DNA of 64,000 bases from JAEVLT01 sp050496765 (GCF_050496765.1 NZ_JBNWEO010000017.1:1-64000), one strand, 5' to 3'. Counted from the stretch's first letter, positions 55,256-64,000 are shown. Notes: generated by a model from the letters alone, not told the origin. Translations and numbers: made by a program.

Positions 55256-56722
55256 ATGTGGGAACATAAATTTGCAAAAGAAGGATTAACTTTTGATGAT
55301 GTGTTATTAATCCCAGGAAAGTCGGAAGTACTTCCTCGTGATGTCGATCTTAGGGTCGAACTTGCACCTGGCGTAAAGCTGAATATCCCTATCATCAGTG
55401 CTGGTATGGATACGGTCACAGAGGCCGAAATGGCAATTGCAATGGCACGTCAAGGCGGCTTGGGAATTATCCATAAAAACATGACGATTGAGCAACAAGC
55501 AGAGCAAGTAGAGAAGGTAAAAAGATCAGAAAGCGGAGTCATCACGGATCCATTTTATTTAACTCCCGAGCATCAAGTATTTGATGCAGAGCATTTAATG
55601 GCAAAATACCGCATTTCCGGCGTGCCGATCGTCAATAATTTTGAAGAGCAAAGGCTTGTTGGTATTATTACGAATCGAGATCTTCGTTTTATTCAAGACT
55701 ATTCTTTTAAAATATCAGATGTTATGACAAAAGAGGATCTTGTCACTGCACCGGTAGGGACAACATTGCAAGAAGCGGAAAAAATTTTACAGAAGCATAA
55801 GATTGAAAAGCTCCCTCTTGTGGATGATGCAGGTGTTTTAAAAGGGCTAATCACCATTAAAGATATTGAGAAAGTCATTGAATTTCCTAATTCGGCAAAG
55901 GATAAGCAAGGCCGTTTGCTGGCAGGGGCTGCAGTAGGGGTTACAAAAGACACGATGAAGCGCGTGGAACATCTTGTTAAAGCAAATGTTGATGTCATTG
56001 TTGTTGATACGGCACATGGCCATTCCAAGGGTGTACTTGATACCGTAAAAGAAATTCGCACTGCCTATCCGCAATTAACCATCATCGCCGGGAATGTGGC
56101 AACAGCAGAAGCGACAAAAGATTTAATCGAGGCAGGGGCCGATGTAGTAAAAGTGGGCATTGGACCTGGATCCATTTGTACGACAAGGGTTGTTGCCGGT
56201 GTCGGTGTTCCGCAAATTACGGCTGTATATGATTGTGCTGCAGAAGCGCGCAAGCATGGCAAAACGATTATCGCTGATGGGGGAATTAAATACTCGGGTG
56301 ACATCGTCAAAGCTCTTGCCGCTGGCGGACATGCTGTTATGCTAGGCAGCTTGCTGGCTGGCGTATCAGAAAGCCCGGGGGAAACAGAAATTTTCCAAGG
56401 GCGCCGTTTTAAAGTCTACCGTGGAATGGGATCTGTTGCAGCAATGGAAAAAGGCTCAAAAGATCGTTATTTCCAGGAGGAAAATAAAAAGTTTGTACCG
56501 GAAGGAATTGAAGGACGCCTGCCGTACAAAGGGCCTTTAGCGGAAACGATCTACCAGCTTGTTGGCGGATTGCGCTCCGGAATGGGGTATTGCGGGACGA
56601 AAGACTTATCAGAGCTAAGAGAGAATGCCCAGTTTATCAAAATGACTGGTGCAGGCTTGAGAGAAAGCCATCCGCACGATGTGCAGATTACAAAAGAAGC
56701 TCCAAACTATTCCCTTTCTTAA
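55256..56722 (+). CDS. guaB: IMP dehydrogenase
   Basis: Oxidises IMP to XMP with NAD, the first step toward GMP. It has 488 residues, a barrel with two CBS domains inserted at about 95-215. The catalytic cysteine loop is GPGSICTTRVV, followed by GGIKYSGDIVKALAAG and the flap YRGMGSVAAM. GGGAGG precedes the ATG. Confidence 0.98.
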   Translation: MWEHKFAKEGLTFDDVLLIPGKSEVLPRDVDLRVELAPGVKLNIPIISAGMDTVTEAEMAIAMARQGGLGIIHKNMTIEQQAEQVEKVKRSESGVITDPFYLTPEHQVFDAEHLMAKYRISGVPIVNNFEEQRLVGIITNRDLRFIQDYSFKISDVMTKEDLVTAPVGTTLQEAEKILQKHKIEKLPLVDDAGVLKGLITIKDIEKVIEFPNSAKDKQGRLLAGAAVGVTKDTMKRVEHLVKANVDVIVVDTAHGHSKGVLDTVKEIRTAYPQLTIIAGNVATAEATKDLIEAGADVVKVGIGPGSICTTRVVAGVGVPQITAVYDCAAEARKHGKTIIADGGIKYSGDIVKALAAGGHAVMLGSLLAGVSESPGETEIFQGRRFKVYRGMGSVAAMEKGSKDRYFQEENKKFVPEGIEGRLPYKGPLAETIYQLVGGLRSGMGYCGTKDLSELRENAQFIKMTGAGLRESHPHDVQITKEAPNYSLS

Positions 56723-56750
56723 AAAGAAGCGTTTGCTTCTTTTTTTGTAT
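56720..56750 (+). terminator. terminator after guaB
   Basis: AAAAAGAAGC and GCTTCTTTTT form a stem with loop GTTT, directly after the stop codon. Confidence 0.88.
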
Positions 56751-56872
56751 TTCCTGAAAATTGGTAAAGATGTTGGAATTGGAAATAAGATAGGCCAATG
56801 CTCTGTCTATGATTTAGTTTTGAATTGTGTTAAAATAACCAACGTGTATTTAAATCGTTGGAGGGCATTACC

Positions 56873-58219
56873 GTGAAAAAACACTTTTATCAAAAATGGA
56901 TTGCCAGCATGATGGCGGTCATTCTCTTTTTTGGCTTCTTTACCGGCTTTGGCAAAGCAGAAGCAGAAACGGCTTTGAATGTAAATGCTGCAGGAGCTAT
57001 CTTGGTTGATGGAAAAACAGGTCAAGTTTTATACGAAAAAAATGCTGACAGTGCATTGGGCATTGCCAGTATGACAAAGATGATGACAGAATATATACTG
57101 CTTGATGCAATTAAAAAAGGACGGGTCAAATGGGATCAGCAGTATTCGGTCAGTGATTTAGCCTATAAAATTTCACAAAATGGCGATCTATCAAATGTTC
57201 CACTAAGAAAAGACGGAAAATACAAAATCCGCGATTTGTATCAAGCAATGGCGATTTATTCGGCAAATGCCGCGACGATTGCGATTGCCGAAACGATTGC
57301 CGGGTCAGAAACAAATTTTGTGAAAATGATGAATGACAAAGCGAAACAACTCGGATTAAAAAATTATAAATTTGTTAATTCTACCGGTTTGAATAATAAA
57401 GATTACCAAGGAATGCAGCCAAAAGGGACAAGCCCTGATGCGGAAAACGTCATGTCCCCCCGCTCAGTTGCAACTCTAGCATTTCGCTTAATTAATGATT
57501 TCCCGGAAGTGTTGAAAACAGCCAGCACTCCAACGAAAACCTTTGTGGAAGGGACGAAAATGGACAACTGGAACTGGATGCTTCCAAGCCTGGTGTTCGG
57601 GTATCAAGGAATGGATGGCTTAAAAACAGGTACGACTGATTTTGCCGGCTATAGCTTTACCGGTACAGCGATGCGGGATGGACAGCGGTTTATCACGGTT
57701 GTTCAAAAAGCAACAGATGACAAAGGACAGGGCGGCTATAAAGCACGGTTCGATGAAACGCGAAAAATGCTGGATTATGCTTTTAGCAATTATAAAAAAG
57801 AAGAGATCCTTCCGAAACACTATCAAGTAAAAGGATCGAAAACTTTACCAGTTGTAAATGGAAAAGAAAACCAAGTGAGGATTTATACGAAATCTCCGAT
57901 AAACATGTTACTATTAAATGGTGAAAAGAAAAATTATCAACCCGTTTTTGTTCTAGATAAAACGAAACTAACGAAAGATGGCAAACTGGCCGCCCCGATT
58001 AAAAAAGGGGAAAAAGTGGGATATATAACACTGCAGGCGAAAAATGGCGGAAAGGTTCGTTTCTTAACACCAGAGGGTGCCAAAAGTGTTCAAACTGATG
58101 TTGTCGCAGCACAGGATGTTGAAAAAGCAAACTGGTTCGTGCTGATGATGAGAGGAATTGGCGGATTTTTCAGCGGACTAGGCCACGGGATATCGTCAAC
58201 AGTGAAAGGTTGGTTCTAA
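56873..58219 (+). CDS. dacA: D-alanyl-D-alanine carboxypeptidase DacA (PBP5)
   Basis: Secreted, membrane-bound carboxypeptidase that removes the last D-Ala of peptidoglycan side chains. It has 448 residues. The signal peptide runs to about residue 32 (GKAEAE). Active-site motifs are S66-M-T-K69, S130-A-N132 and K251-T-G253, followed by a PBP5 C-terminal beta domain and an amphipathic anchor helix (MRGIGGFFSGLGHGISSTV). The start is GTG at 56873, seven bases after GGAGGG. Confidence 0.96.
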   Translation: MKKHFYQKWIASMMAVILFFGFFTGFGKAEAETALNVNAAGAILVDGKTGQVLYEKNADSALGIASMTKMMTEYILLDAIKKGRVKWDQQYSVSDLAYKISQNGDLSNVPLRKDGKYKIRDLYQAMAIYSANAATIAIAETIAGSETNFVKMMNDKAKQLGLKNYKFVNSTGLNNKDYQGMQPKGTSPDAENVMSPRSVATLAFRLINDFPEVLKTASTPTKTFVEGTKMDNWNWMLPSLVFGYQGMDGLKTGTTDFAGYSFTGTAMRDGQRFITVVQKATDDKGQGGYKARFDETRKMLDYAFSNYKKEEILPKHYQVKGSKTLPVVNGKENQVRIYTKSPINMLLLNGEKKNYQPVFVLDKTKLTKDGKLAAPIKKGEKVGYITLQAKNGGKVRFLTPEGAKSVQTDVVAAQDVEKANWFVLMMRGIGGFFSGLGHGISSTVKGWF

Positions 58220-58235
58220 GCCGCCATTTGCTTTA

Positions 58236-58322
58236 ATGGAAAGGTATAAATCGCCGCAAGGGGTTTATACTTTCTTTTTAGCCAAAAAAGGGATTTCCGC
58301 CTTGACAGGAATTCCTTTTTGG
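58236..58322 (+). terminator. double terminator after dacA
   Basis: First hairpin AAAGGTATAAA/TTTATACTTT with CTTTTT (58238-58278). Second AAAGGGATTTCC/GGAATTCCTTT with five Ts (58285-58320). The remaining gap to pdxS is AT-rich. Confidence 0.75.
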
Positions 58323-58425
58323 TGTTTATTTTCAATATGGAAAAGAAATTATTCCGATTTAAATAATAAAATTTCCGTATTGTGTCTAAAAAATTCATAA
58401 TAATAAAATTAAAGGGGGATTTACA

Positions 58426-59307
58426 ATGAAAACAGGAACAGATCGTGTAAAACGCGGAATGGCCGAAATGCAAAAAGGCGGCGTCATCATGGACGTAGTC
58501 AATGCCGAACAAGCAAAAATCGCTGAGGAGGCCGGTGCAGTTGCCGTAATGGCTTTGGAGCGTGTCCCATCAGATATTCGTGCTGCCGGCGGTGTAGCGA
58601 GAATGGCGGATCCGCGCATTGTTGAAGAAGTAATGGGGGCAGTAACCATTCCGGTAATGGCAAAAGCGAGAATCGGCCATATCGTTGAAGCACGCGTCCT
58701 TGAAGCTTTGGGTGTTGACTATATTGATGAAAGTGAAGTTTTAACGCCAGCAGATGAAGAGTTTCATTTAAATAAAAAAGAATATACAGTTCCATTTGTT
58801 TGCGGCTGCCGCGATCTTGGCGAAGCTGCCCGCCGTATTGGCGAAGGTGCTTCCATGCTGCGTACTAAAGGGGAGCCGGGAACGGGTAATATTGTTGAAG
58901 CCGTTCGTCATATGCGTAAAGTGAATGCACAAGTGCGCAAAGTTGTCGCAATGAATGAAGATGAGTTGATGACAGAAGCAAAACTTTTAGGCGCGCCATA
59001 TGAAATTTTACTTGAAATCAAGCGTCTTGGGCGCCTTCCAGTTGTTAACTTTGCAGCCGGCGGTGTAGCGACACCTGCAGACGCCGCCTTAATGATGCAG
59101 TTAGGCGCAGACGGCGTTTTTGTTGGATCAGGTATTTTTAAATCTGAGAACCCTGCGAAATTTGCAAGAGCGATTGTGGAAGCAACAACGCATTATCAGG
59201 ATTATAAATTGATTGCCGAAATTTCGAAGGACCTTGGGATTGCCATGAAGGGAATTGAAATTTCATCACTTGCTCCACATGACCGTATGCAAGAGCGCGG
59301 CTGGTAA
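58426..59307 (+). CDS. pdxS: pyridoxal 5'-phosphate synthase subunit PdxS
   Basis: Synthase half of the deoxyxylulose-independent PLP pathway, condensing ribose 5-phosphate, glyceraldehyde 3-phosphate and ammonia. It has 293 residues in a barrel fold. The lysine-bearing MAKARIGHIVEARVLEALGVDYIDESEVLTPADEE region, GCRDLGEAARRIGEGA and GGVATPADAALMMQLGADGVFVGSGIF are diagnostic. AGGGGG precedes the ATG. Operon with pdxT. Confidence 0.98.
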   Translation: MKTGTDRVKRGMAEMQKGGVIMDVVNAEQAKIAEEAGAVAVMALERVPSDIRAAGGVARMADPRIVEEVMGAVTIPVMAKARIGHIVEARVLEALGVDYIDESEVLTPADEEFHLNKKEYTVPFVCGCRDLGEAARRIGEGASMLRTKGEPGTGNIVEAVRHMRKVNAQVRKVVAMNEDELMTEAKLLGAPYEILLEIKRLGRLPVVNFAAGGVATPADAALMMQLGADGVFVGSGIFKSENPAKFARAIVEATTHYQDYKLIAEISKDLGIAMKGIEISSLAPHDRMQERGW

Positions 59308-59320
59308 GGAGTTTTGTAAG

Positions 59321-59911
59321 ATGGTGAAAATTGGGGTTTTAGCGCTGCAAGGTGCTGTTCGTGAACATGTGAAATCAGTGGAAGCGTGCGGTGCAGAGGC
59401 AGTGGTGATTAAGCAAAAAGAAGAGCTAAAAGATGTGGACGGGCTTATCCTTCCTGGCGGCGAAAGCACGACAATGCGCCGTTTGATTGATAAATACGAT
59501 TTCATGGACAGCCTTAAAGAGTTTGCACAACAAGGGAAACCCATGTTCGGCACGTGTGCAGGTTTAATTTTACTGGCAAAAAAGATTGTTGGTTATGAGA
59601 CACCGCACATTGGTGTGATGGACATTACGGTTGAGCGCAATTCATTTGGCCGCCAGCGTGAAAGTTTTGAAGCTGACATTGCCATTAACGGGGTGGCTGA
59701 TGATTTCCCTGCTGTGTTTATCCGTGCGCCGCATATCGTGGAGGCAGGCGAAAATGTTGAGATTCTCGCTAAACACAATGACCGCGTCGTGGCAGCAAGG
59801 GAAGGACAATTCCTCGGATGTTCTTTCCATCCGGAATTAACAGATGATAGCCGTTTGACGGAATATTTTGTGCAAATGGTTAAAGAGGCAAAGGAAAAAC
59901 AATTTGCATAA
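59321..59911 (+). CDS. pdxT: pyridoxal 5'-phosphate synthase glutaminase PdxT
   Basis: Glutaminase that feeds ammonia to PdxS, 196 residues. GGESTTMRRL, the nucleophile cysteine in FGTCAGLILL, and the SFHPELTDD histidine and glutamate form the triad. The ATG at 59321 is ten bases after AAGGAG, and 13 bases after the pdxS stop. Confidence 0.97.
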   Translation: MVKIGVLALQGAVREHVKSVEACGAEAVVIKQKEELKDVDGLILPGGESTTMRRLIDKYDFMDSLKEFAQQGKPMFGTCAGLILLAKKIVGYETPHIGVMDITVERNSFGRQRESFEADIAINGVADDFPAVFIRAPHIVEAGENVEILAKHNDRVVAAREGQFLGCSFHPELTDDSRLTEYFVQMVKEAKEKQFA

Positions 59912-59949
59912 TTTTATTGCTTTTGGTTGATAATCATAGTAAAGTAAAT

Positions 59950-60215
59950 ATTACCAATTTTCATATGGAAAAAGCTTTGAAGGGAACTAGTAGCATGTTT
60001 TCTCTCTTAAGAGAGCCGATGGCTGGTGAAAATCGGCGAGAGATGTATGTGAATCCATCCCTGAGCAAAGTGTGGAACGACCTAGAAACGATGGTCAAGT
60101 AAACACTTTCGGTTGCAGCCGTTAGTTTGATCAAGGTGGACAATTTCAATTGTCAACCAGGGTGGCAACGCGGGTAACTCTCGTCCCTGTTTTGGGGATG
60201 GGGGTTTTTTATTTT
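59950..60215 (+). promoter_or_regulatory. T-box riboswitch controlling serS
   Basis: The T-box sequence AGGGTGGCAACGCGGG lies at 60159-60174 and pairs with the CCA end of uncharged tRNA. The terminator pairs ACTCTCGTCCC (60177-60187) with the G-rich strand at about 60195-60205, using several G-T pairs, then six Ts. Stem I includes AAGAGAG and the AGTAGCAT loop. The likely specifier is TCC (60054-60056, in GAATCCATCC), a serine codon, as expected for serS. Confidence 0.9.
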
Positions 60216-60237
60216 GGAAAAAAGGAGCGGTTTTGAA

Positions 60238-61518
60238 ATGCTGGATTTAAAATACTTAAGAGCTAATTTTACAGAGGTGAAAGCGAAGCTGCAGCATCGG
60301 GGGGAGGATTTAACCGATCTTGGCAAGTTTGAGGATTTGGATCAAAAAAGAAGGGAACTGATTGTTGAATCGGAGCAGTTGAAAAGTAAGCGAAATGAAG
60401 TTTCTCAGCAAGTAGCAGCGTTAAAGCGTGAGAAAAAAGATGCAGATCATCTTATTGCAGAAATGAGGGAAGTTGGTGATCGGATCAAAGTTCTTGATGA
60501 CGAGCTTCGGAAAGTAGAAGAAACGCTTGAAGTTCTCTTGTTGAGCATTCCGAATATCCCTCATGAAAGCGTGCCGATTGGTGATACAGAAGAGGATAAT
60601 GTTGAAATTCGCAAATGGGGAGAGCTTCCTGATTTCCAATTTGAACCGAAGCCGCATTGGGAGATTGCCGAGCATTTGGATATTTTAGATTTTGAACGTG
60701 CCGGAAAAGTAACCGGGAGCCGCTTTGTCTTTTATAAAGGGCTCGGCGCCCGTTTGGAGCGTGCATTGTTCAATTTTATGCTTGACCTTCATGTAGATGA
60801 ACATGGATATAAGGAAATTTTGCCGCCTTATATGGTTAATCGCGCGAGCATGACAGGCACAGGCCAGCTGCCCAAGTTTGAGGAGGATGCTTTTCTAATT
60901 GAAAGCAAAGATTATTTTCTGATTCCAACGGCTGAAGTACCCGTTACCAATTTGCATCGGGATGAGATTTTGAGCGGGGATGAACTCCCAATCCGCTATG
61001 CAGCATTTAGTGCTTGTTTCCGTTCAGAAGCCGGGTCAGCAGGACGGGATACAAGAGGACTGATTCGGCAGCATCAATTTAATAAAGTGGAATTGGTTAA
61101 GTTTGTTAAGCCGGAGGATTCATACGAAGAGTTGGAGAAGCTAACCAATGATGCAGAACGGGTATTACAGTTATTAAAGCTTCCGTATCGTGTTTTAAGC
61201 ATGTGCACGGGAGATTTAGGATTCACTGCAGCAAAAAAATACGATATTGAAGTGTGGCTTCCAAGTTATGAAACGTATAGGGAAATTTCTTCTTGCAGCA
61301 ATTTTGAAGATTTTCAAGCAAGGAGAGCCAATATTCGCTTCCGCCGCGATGTAAAAGCAAAACCAGAACATGTTCATACGTTGAATGGTTCCGGCCTTGC
61401 GATCGGCCGTACCGTTGCCGCTATTTTAGAAAATTATCAGCAGGAAGACGGCAGTGTGGTAATTCCAGAAGTATTAAGGCCGTATATGGGGAACCGTACG
61501 GTAATCAAGCCAGAATAG
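60238..61518 (+). CDS. serS: seryl-tRNA synthetase
   Basis: Charges tRNA-Ser, 426 residues. An N-terminal coiled-coil arm (about 25-105, LDQKRRELIVESEQLKSKRNE) precedes a class II core with motif 2 FRSEAGSAGRDTRGLIRQHQFNKVE and motif 3 LNGSGLAIGRTVAAILEN. The ATG at 60238 is ten bases after AAAGGAG; the TTG at 60214 lies at the terminator's end. Under T-box control. Confidence 0.97.
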   Translation: MLDLKYLRANFTEVKAKLQHRGEDLTDLGKFEDLDQKRRELIVESEQLKSKRNEVSQQVAALKREKKDADHLIAEMREVGDRIKVLDDELRKVEETLEVLLLSIPNIPHESVPIGDTEEDNVEIRKWGELPDFQFEPKPHWEIAEHLDILDFERAGKVTGSRFVFYKGLGARLERALFNFMLDLHVDEHGYKEILPPYMVNRASMTGTGQLPKFEEDAFLIESKDYFLIPTAEVPVTNLHRDEILSGDELPIRYAAFSACFRSEAGSAGRDTRGLIRQHQFNKVELVKFVKPEDSYEELEKLTNDAERVLQLLKLPYRVLSMCTGDLGFTAAKKYDIEVWLPSYETYREISSCSNFEDFQARRANIRFRRDVKAKPEHVHTLNGSGLAIGRTVAAILENYQQEDGSVVIPEVLRPYMGNRTVIKPE

Positions 61519-61521
61519 CGC

Positions 61522-61560
61522 AAATCTTGGGCTGGGAGTTTCCCGCCCAAGATTTTTTAA
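61522..61560 (+). terminator. terminator after serS
   Basis: AAATCTTGGGC and GCCCAAGATTT form an 11-bp stem with six Ts. Confidence 0.93.
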
Positions 61561-61563
61561 TTA

Positions 61564-61593
61564 TTGACATGGTTACTATGCATATGCTATATT
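61564..61593 (+). promoter_or_regulatory. tRNA-Ser promoter
   Basis: TTGACA, an 18-base spacer and TATATT, 16 bases upstream of the mature tRNA. Confidence 0.75.
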
Positions 61594-61608
61594 ATCTCTT
61601 GTCGATAT

Positions 61609-61701
61609 GGAGGAATACCCAAGTCTGGCTGAAGGGATCGGTCTTGAAAACCGACAGGCGGGTTAAACCGCGCGGGGGTTCGAATCCCTCTTCCTCCGCC
61701 A
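61609..61701 (+). tRNA. tRNA-Ser (anticodon TGA)
   Basis: A 93-base class II tRNA with a long variable arm (GGCGGGTTAAACCGCGC region), acceptor GGAGGAA/TTCCTCC, anticodon loop CTTGAAA and encoded CCA. Confidence 0.97.
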
Positions 61702-61743
61702 TTGAGTAATGAATAGTAACCAACGCGCATAAATTGGAGATCA

Positions 61744-61780
61744 ACACCGCTGTACTCAGTTACAGCGGTGTTTTTTTAAA
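61744..61780 (+). terminator. terminator after tRNA-Ser
   Basis: ACACCGCTGTA and TACAGCGGTGT form an 11-bp stem with loop CTCAGT and seven Ts. Confidence 0.93.
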
Positions 61781-61818
61781 AGAAGCAGTGAGCTTGAATG
61801 GCGATAAGATGACCATTC

Positions 61819-61852
61819 GAAAAAAAACTGCCTTTATTCGGCAGTTTTTTCT
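61819..61852 (-). terminator. terminator after sleL
   Basis: AAAACTGCC and GGCAGTTTT form a stem with loop GAATAAA; A and T runs on both sides make it bidirectional. Confidence 0.88.
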
Positions 61853-61854
61853 GA

Positions 61855-63147
61855 TCACGGTGTTGCCTTTTTGACAACATGAAAATTATCCACGATGAGC
61901 AGCCAATTTTGCGGAAACGATAGGCCAAGCTTCCAATAGCTCATTCCCCTTAGTTTCAGCGTTTTGATTAAATCAAATTTTGCTTGAATGGACCGGGCAT
62001 CTTCAAACCATACTTCATGTTGTTTTCCCGCTGAATCACGGTATCGGAAAAAGGGAGCCTGTGCCTTCGTATCGTATTGAATAGCCGCATGATGCTGTGC
62101 TGCAAGCTGTATCGCTTGCTGCGGACTGACGGCTTTTGCAATGGTTCCCTGCACAAACGGGAGTGTCCAATCGTAGCCGTATAAATTTTGCCCCATTAAA
62201 ATTTTCGAAGAAGGCATTTCAGTTATGGCATATTCGAGAACCCTTCTAACTTGGTCAATTGGCGATACGGCCATGGCTGGCCCACCGCTATAGCCCCATT
62301 CATAGGTCATGATGACGACAAAGTCGGATATTTCCCCGTGTGCTTTATAATCATGGCCTTCATACCATTTTCCTTTTTGGGTTGCACTTGTCTTTGGAGC
62401 AAGGGCTGTCGACATGAACCAGCCTTCCTGTTTAAACCTTGTCTTTGCTTTTCGTAAAAAGCGATTGTATGCTTCGCGGTCAACCGGGCGAATATACTCA
62501 AAATCAAAATGAATATCCCGAAACCCATATTTTTTTGCTGTTGCGACAATATTGTTTAAAAATTTATCTTGAACTGAAAGATCGTTAAGCAAAATTCGTC
62601 CTAATTCATCACTGAATTGGTCATTTTCCTGGTTATTTATAACCATCATTAAGACGTTTTGGTGGCTCTTGGCAATGGCGGGAAAGTTATCGAGCAATGG
62701 TTCCTTTAGTGTTCCATCACGGCGTGCTTGAAAACTAAATGGGGCCAAATACGTTAAATATGGTGCGGCATCGCGTGCGCTGTTAATGAGTGATGGTGCA
62801 ACGGCAGTGCCGCGCGGTTCTACGTAACCATTAAACTCAGCCTGCCTTTTAGGAGCTTGCGGCAGGTAGAGCTGAAAACCAATCTGCAGGGGCTGGTTTA
62901 ATGGGATGCGATTAATTGAAGCCAATTGTTGGGCGGTAATGCCTGCTTTCCGTGCAATCGAGTAGAGTGAATCACCGGATTGAACGGTATAAAATCTGCC
63001 GATAATTGGAATGACCATCGTTTGTCCAACAACCAAATTGTTCGGGTTCGGAAGTTCGTTTGCATCAATTATATCGTTTACGGTCGTGCGGTATTTTCTT
63101 GCGATGCTGGTTAAAGACTCATTTCTTTGAACTACATGAATTTGCAT
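61855..63147 (-). CDS. yaaH: spore cortex-lytic glycosidase YaaH/SleL
   Basis: N-acetylglucosaminidase that breaks down cortex fragments during germination, 430 residues. Two LysM domains (1-47 and 50-96) lead to a GH18 barrel (about 110-425). The acid-base motif DIHFDFEYI provides the catalytic glutamate. No signal peptide is present, as expected for a spore-coat protein. GGGAGGGG precedes the ATG at 63147. Divergent from serS. Confidence 0.93.
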   Translation of the reverse strand: MQIHVVQRNESLTSIARKYRTTVNDIIDANELPNPNNLVVGQTMVIPIIGRFYTVQSGDSLYSIARKAGITAQQLASINRIPLNQPLQIGFQLYLPQAPKRQAEFNGYVEPRGTAVAPSLINSARDAAPYLTYLAPFSFQARRDGTLKEPLLDNFPAIAKSHQNVLMMVINNQENDQFSDELGRILLNDLSVQDKFLNNIVATAKKYGFRDIHFDFEYIRPVDREAYNRFLRKAKTRFKQEGWFMSTALAPKTSATQKGKWYEGHDYKAHGEISDFVVIMTYEWGYSGGPAMAVSPIDQVRRVLEYAITEMPSSKILMGQNLYGYDWTLPFVQGTIAKAVSPQQAIQLAAQHHAAIQYDTKAQAPFFRYRDSAGKQHEVWFEDARSIQAKFDLIKTLKLRGMSYWKLGLSFPQNWLLIVDNFHVVKKATP

Positions 63148-63184
63148 GCTAATCCCCTCCCTATGCAAATACGCTACAACTATT

Positions 63185-63760
63185 CTATGAGTGGGTTTGG
63201 GGATACATGTTATAATGTTGATAAATTTCGTGATCAGTTGTTTCGATGTTTGCTTTTAAAACGTTCTGCATCATCGTTAATGCATACTGATTGTCTTGAT
63301 CTTCCACGGAAGCAATGCAGTTTTTCGGGACAAATAATCGGTATTCGCGCATGTAAGCATCATTGGCGGAAAAGAGTACACAAATATTGCCGGCAATCCC
63401 CGCAAGGATAAGGGTATCAACCTTAAGTTGATGCAGCAATGTATTTAAAGCCGTTCCGTAAAAGGCAGAATGCTTTGGTTTAATTAAAAAATAATCCTCC
63501 GAGCCTGGCAGGAGTTCTTCAAAAATTGAATTGCTTTTTTCGTTTCGGCAGAAATCAATTATTTTTCCCATATCGGCCTGCCAAAGATTGTAGTGATCAT
63601 TAACAAAGATTACCGGATAGCCTTTTTGGTTAAACTGTTCCTTTAGTTTTTTGATCGGCTGCACAATTTGCCTTGTTTTTTCCGCAAGAGCAGCACCGTC
63701 AGGGAAGTCAAAATGATTTATCATATCAATGATGATAAGAGCAGGGGGGATTTTAGTCAT
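63185..63760 (-). CDS. yaaI: isochorismatase-family cysteine hydrolase YaaI
   Basis: A 191-residue cysteine hydrolase. The family triad is D12 (ALIIIDMINHF), a lysine in the FLIKPKHSAFYGT segment, and the nucleophile cysteine in LAGIAGNICVLFSANDA. The substrate is unknown (nicotinamidase or isochorismatase type). Its start is 37 bases upstream of the yaaH start region on the same strand, so they may share a transcript. Confidence 0.9.
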   Translation of the reverse strand: MTKIPPALIIIDMINHFDFPDGAALAEKTRQIVQPIKKLKEQFNQKGYPVIFVNDHYNLWQADMGKIIDFCRNEKSNSIFEELLPGSEDYFLIKPKHSAFYGTALNTLLHQLKVDTLILAGIAGNICVLFSANDAYMREYRLFVPKNCIASVEDQDNQYALTMMQNVLKANIETTDHEIYQHYNMYPQTHS

Positions 63761-63860
63761 ATTGTCTCACCTTCTGTTAGTATTTTTTGTGATACTTTAT
63801 CTTCTATAACACATCGCAATCAAATAAAACTTAGTTTGTGCAGTATGGAGGTTTTCTATA

Positions 63861-64000
63861 GTGGATTGGCATGAATATGACGAAATGTTTATGCGTGAAG
63901 CAATAAAAGAGGCAAAAAATGCCGAGAACCTAAATGAAGTTCCAATTGGCGCAGTGATCGTGCTTGATGGAAAAATTATTTCCCGGGGATTTAATTTACG
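63861..64000 (+). CDS. tadA: tRNA adenosine(34) deaminase TadA, N-terminal part
   Basis: Only the first 46 codons are in the window. HEYDEMFMREAIKEAKNAEN and EVPIGAVIVLDGKIISRGFN match the start of TadA, which makes inosine at position 34 of tRNA-Arg. The catalytic HAE and PCxxC motifs lie beyond the edge. The start is GTG at 63861, nine bases after GGAGG. The place after yaaI matches B. subtilis yaaJ. Confidence 0.92.
   Translation, partial: MDWHEYDEMFMREAIKEAKNAENLNEVPIGAVIVLDGKIISRGFNL
63978..63991. promoter_or_regulatory. possible Noc-binding site in tadA
   Basis: ATTTCCCGGGGATT matches 12 of 14 positions of the NBS palindrome ATTTCCCGGGAAAT. It is inside coding sequence and could be chance. 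Confidence 0.3.

Overview
This window is the replication-origin region of a low-to-moderate GC, endospore-forming member of the Bacillaceae. The gene order closely follows Bacillus subtilis from rlmH/yydA through walRKHIJ, purA, dnaC, rpsF-ssb-rpsR, ychF, parB/parA, noc, rsmG, mnmG, mnmE, jag, yidC1, rnpA and rpmH to oriC, then dnaA, dnaN, yaaA, recF, remB, gyrB, gyrA, an rrn operon, yaaC, guaB, dacA, pdxST, serS, yaaH, yaaI and tadA. Spore-related genes (spo0J/parB, yyaC, spoIIIJ-type yidC, sleL/yaaH) indicate a spore former. I cannot fix the species.

Layout. (1) 1-2330 is accessory DNA: an IS110-family element of the IS1111 type sits inside an unidentified winged-helix-like gene and leaves a remnant on each side. 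(2) 2391-12003 holds rlmH, a CxxH/CxxC protein, htrC, the WalRK cell-wall two-component operon with its accessory genes, and a LysM-G5-M23 endopeptidase with a WalR-like box upstream. (3) 12369-13870 holds four tRNAs (Lys, Glu, Asp, Phe), a broken tRNA-Lys copy, and a mosaic array of thirteen 52-bp repeats. (4) 13891-36747 is a long leftward run of replication, translation, nucleotide and partition genes; yyaC is the main exception to the orientation. (5) 37424-39614 is oriC, split around dnaA, with DnaA boxes on both sides and an AT-rich unwinding element with DnaA-trios before dnaN. (6) 39615-48457 runs rightward through dnaN, recF, gyrB, gyrA and a degenerate HD-GYP gene. (7) 48602-54180 is a complete rrn operon (tandem promoters, 16S, tRNA-Ile, tRNA-Ala, 23S, 5S, terminator). 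(8) 54207-64000 holds yaaC, guaB, dacA, pdxST, a T-box-controlled serS, tRNA-Ser, sleL, yaaI and the start of tadA.

Genes left of oriC lie mostly on the minus strand and those right of it mostly on the plus strand, so nearly everything is transcribed with the replication fork. Functions cluster around origin control: DnaA boxes occur at oriC and in two satellite clusters (rlmH/cxxH and mnmE/jag), perfect parS sites lie in parB and walK, and noc, parA and parB are all present. Most of the window is conserved core chromosome. The signals most worth a second look are the structured noncoding tail of the IS1111-like element (a candidate bridge RNA), the gene it interrupts, the 52-bp mosaic array, the satellite DnaA-box clusters and the HD-GYP protein that has lost its HD histidine.
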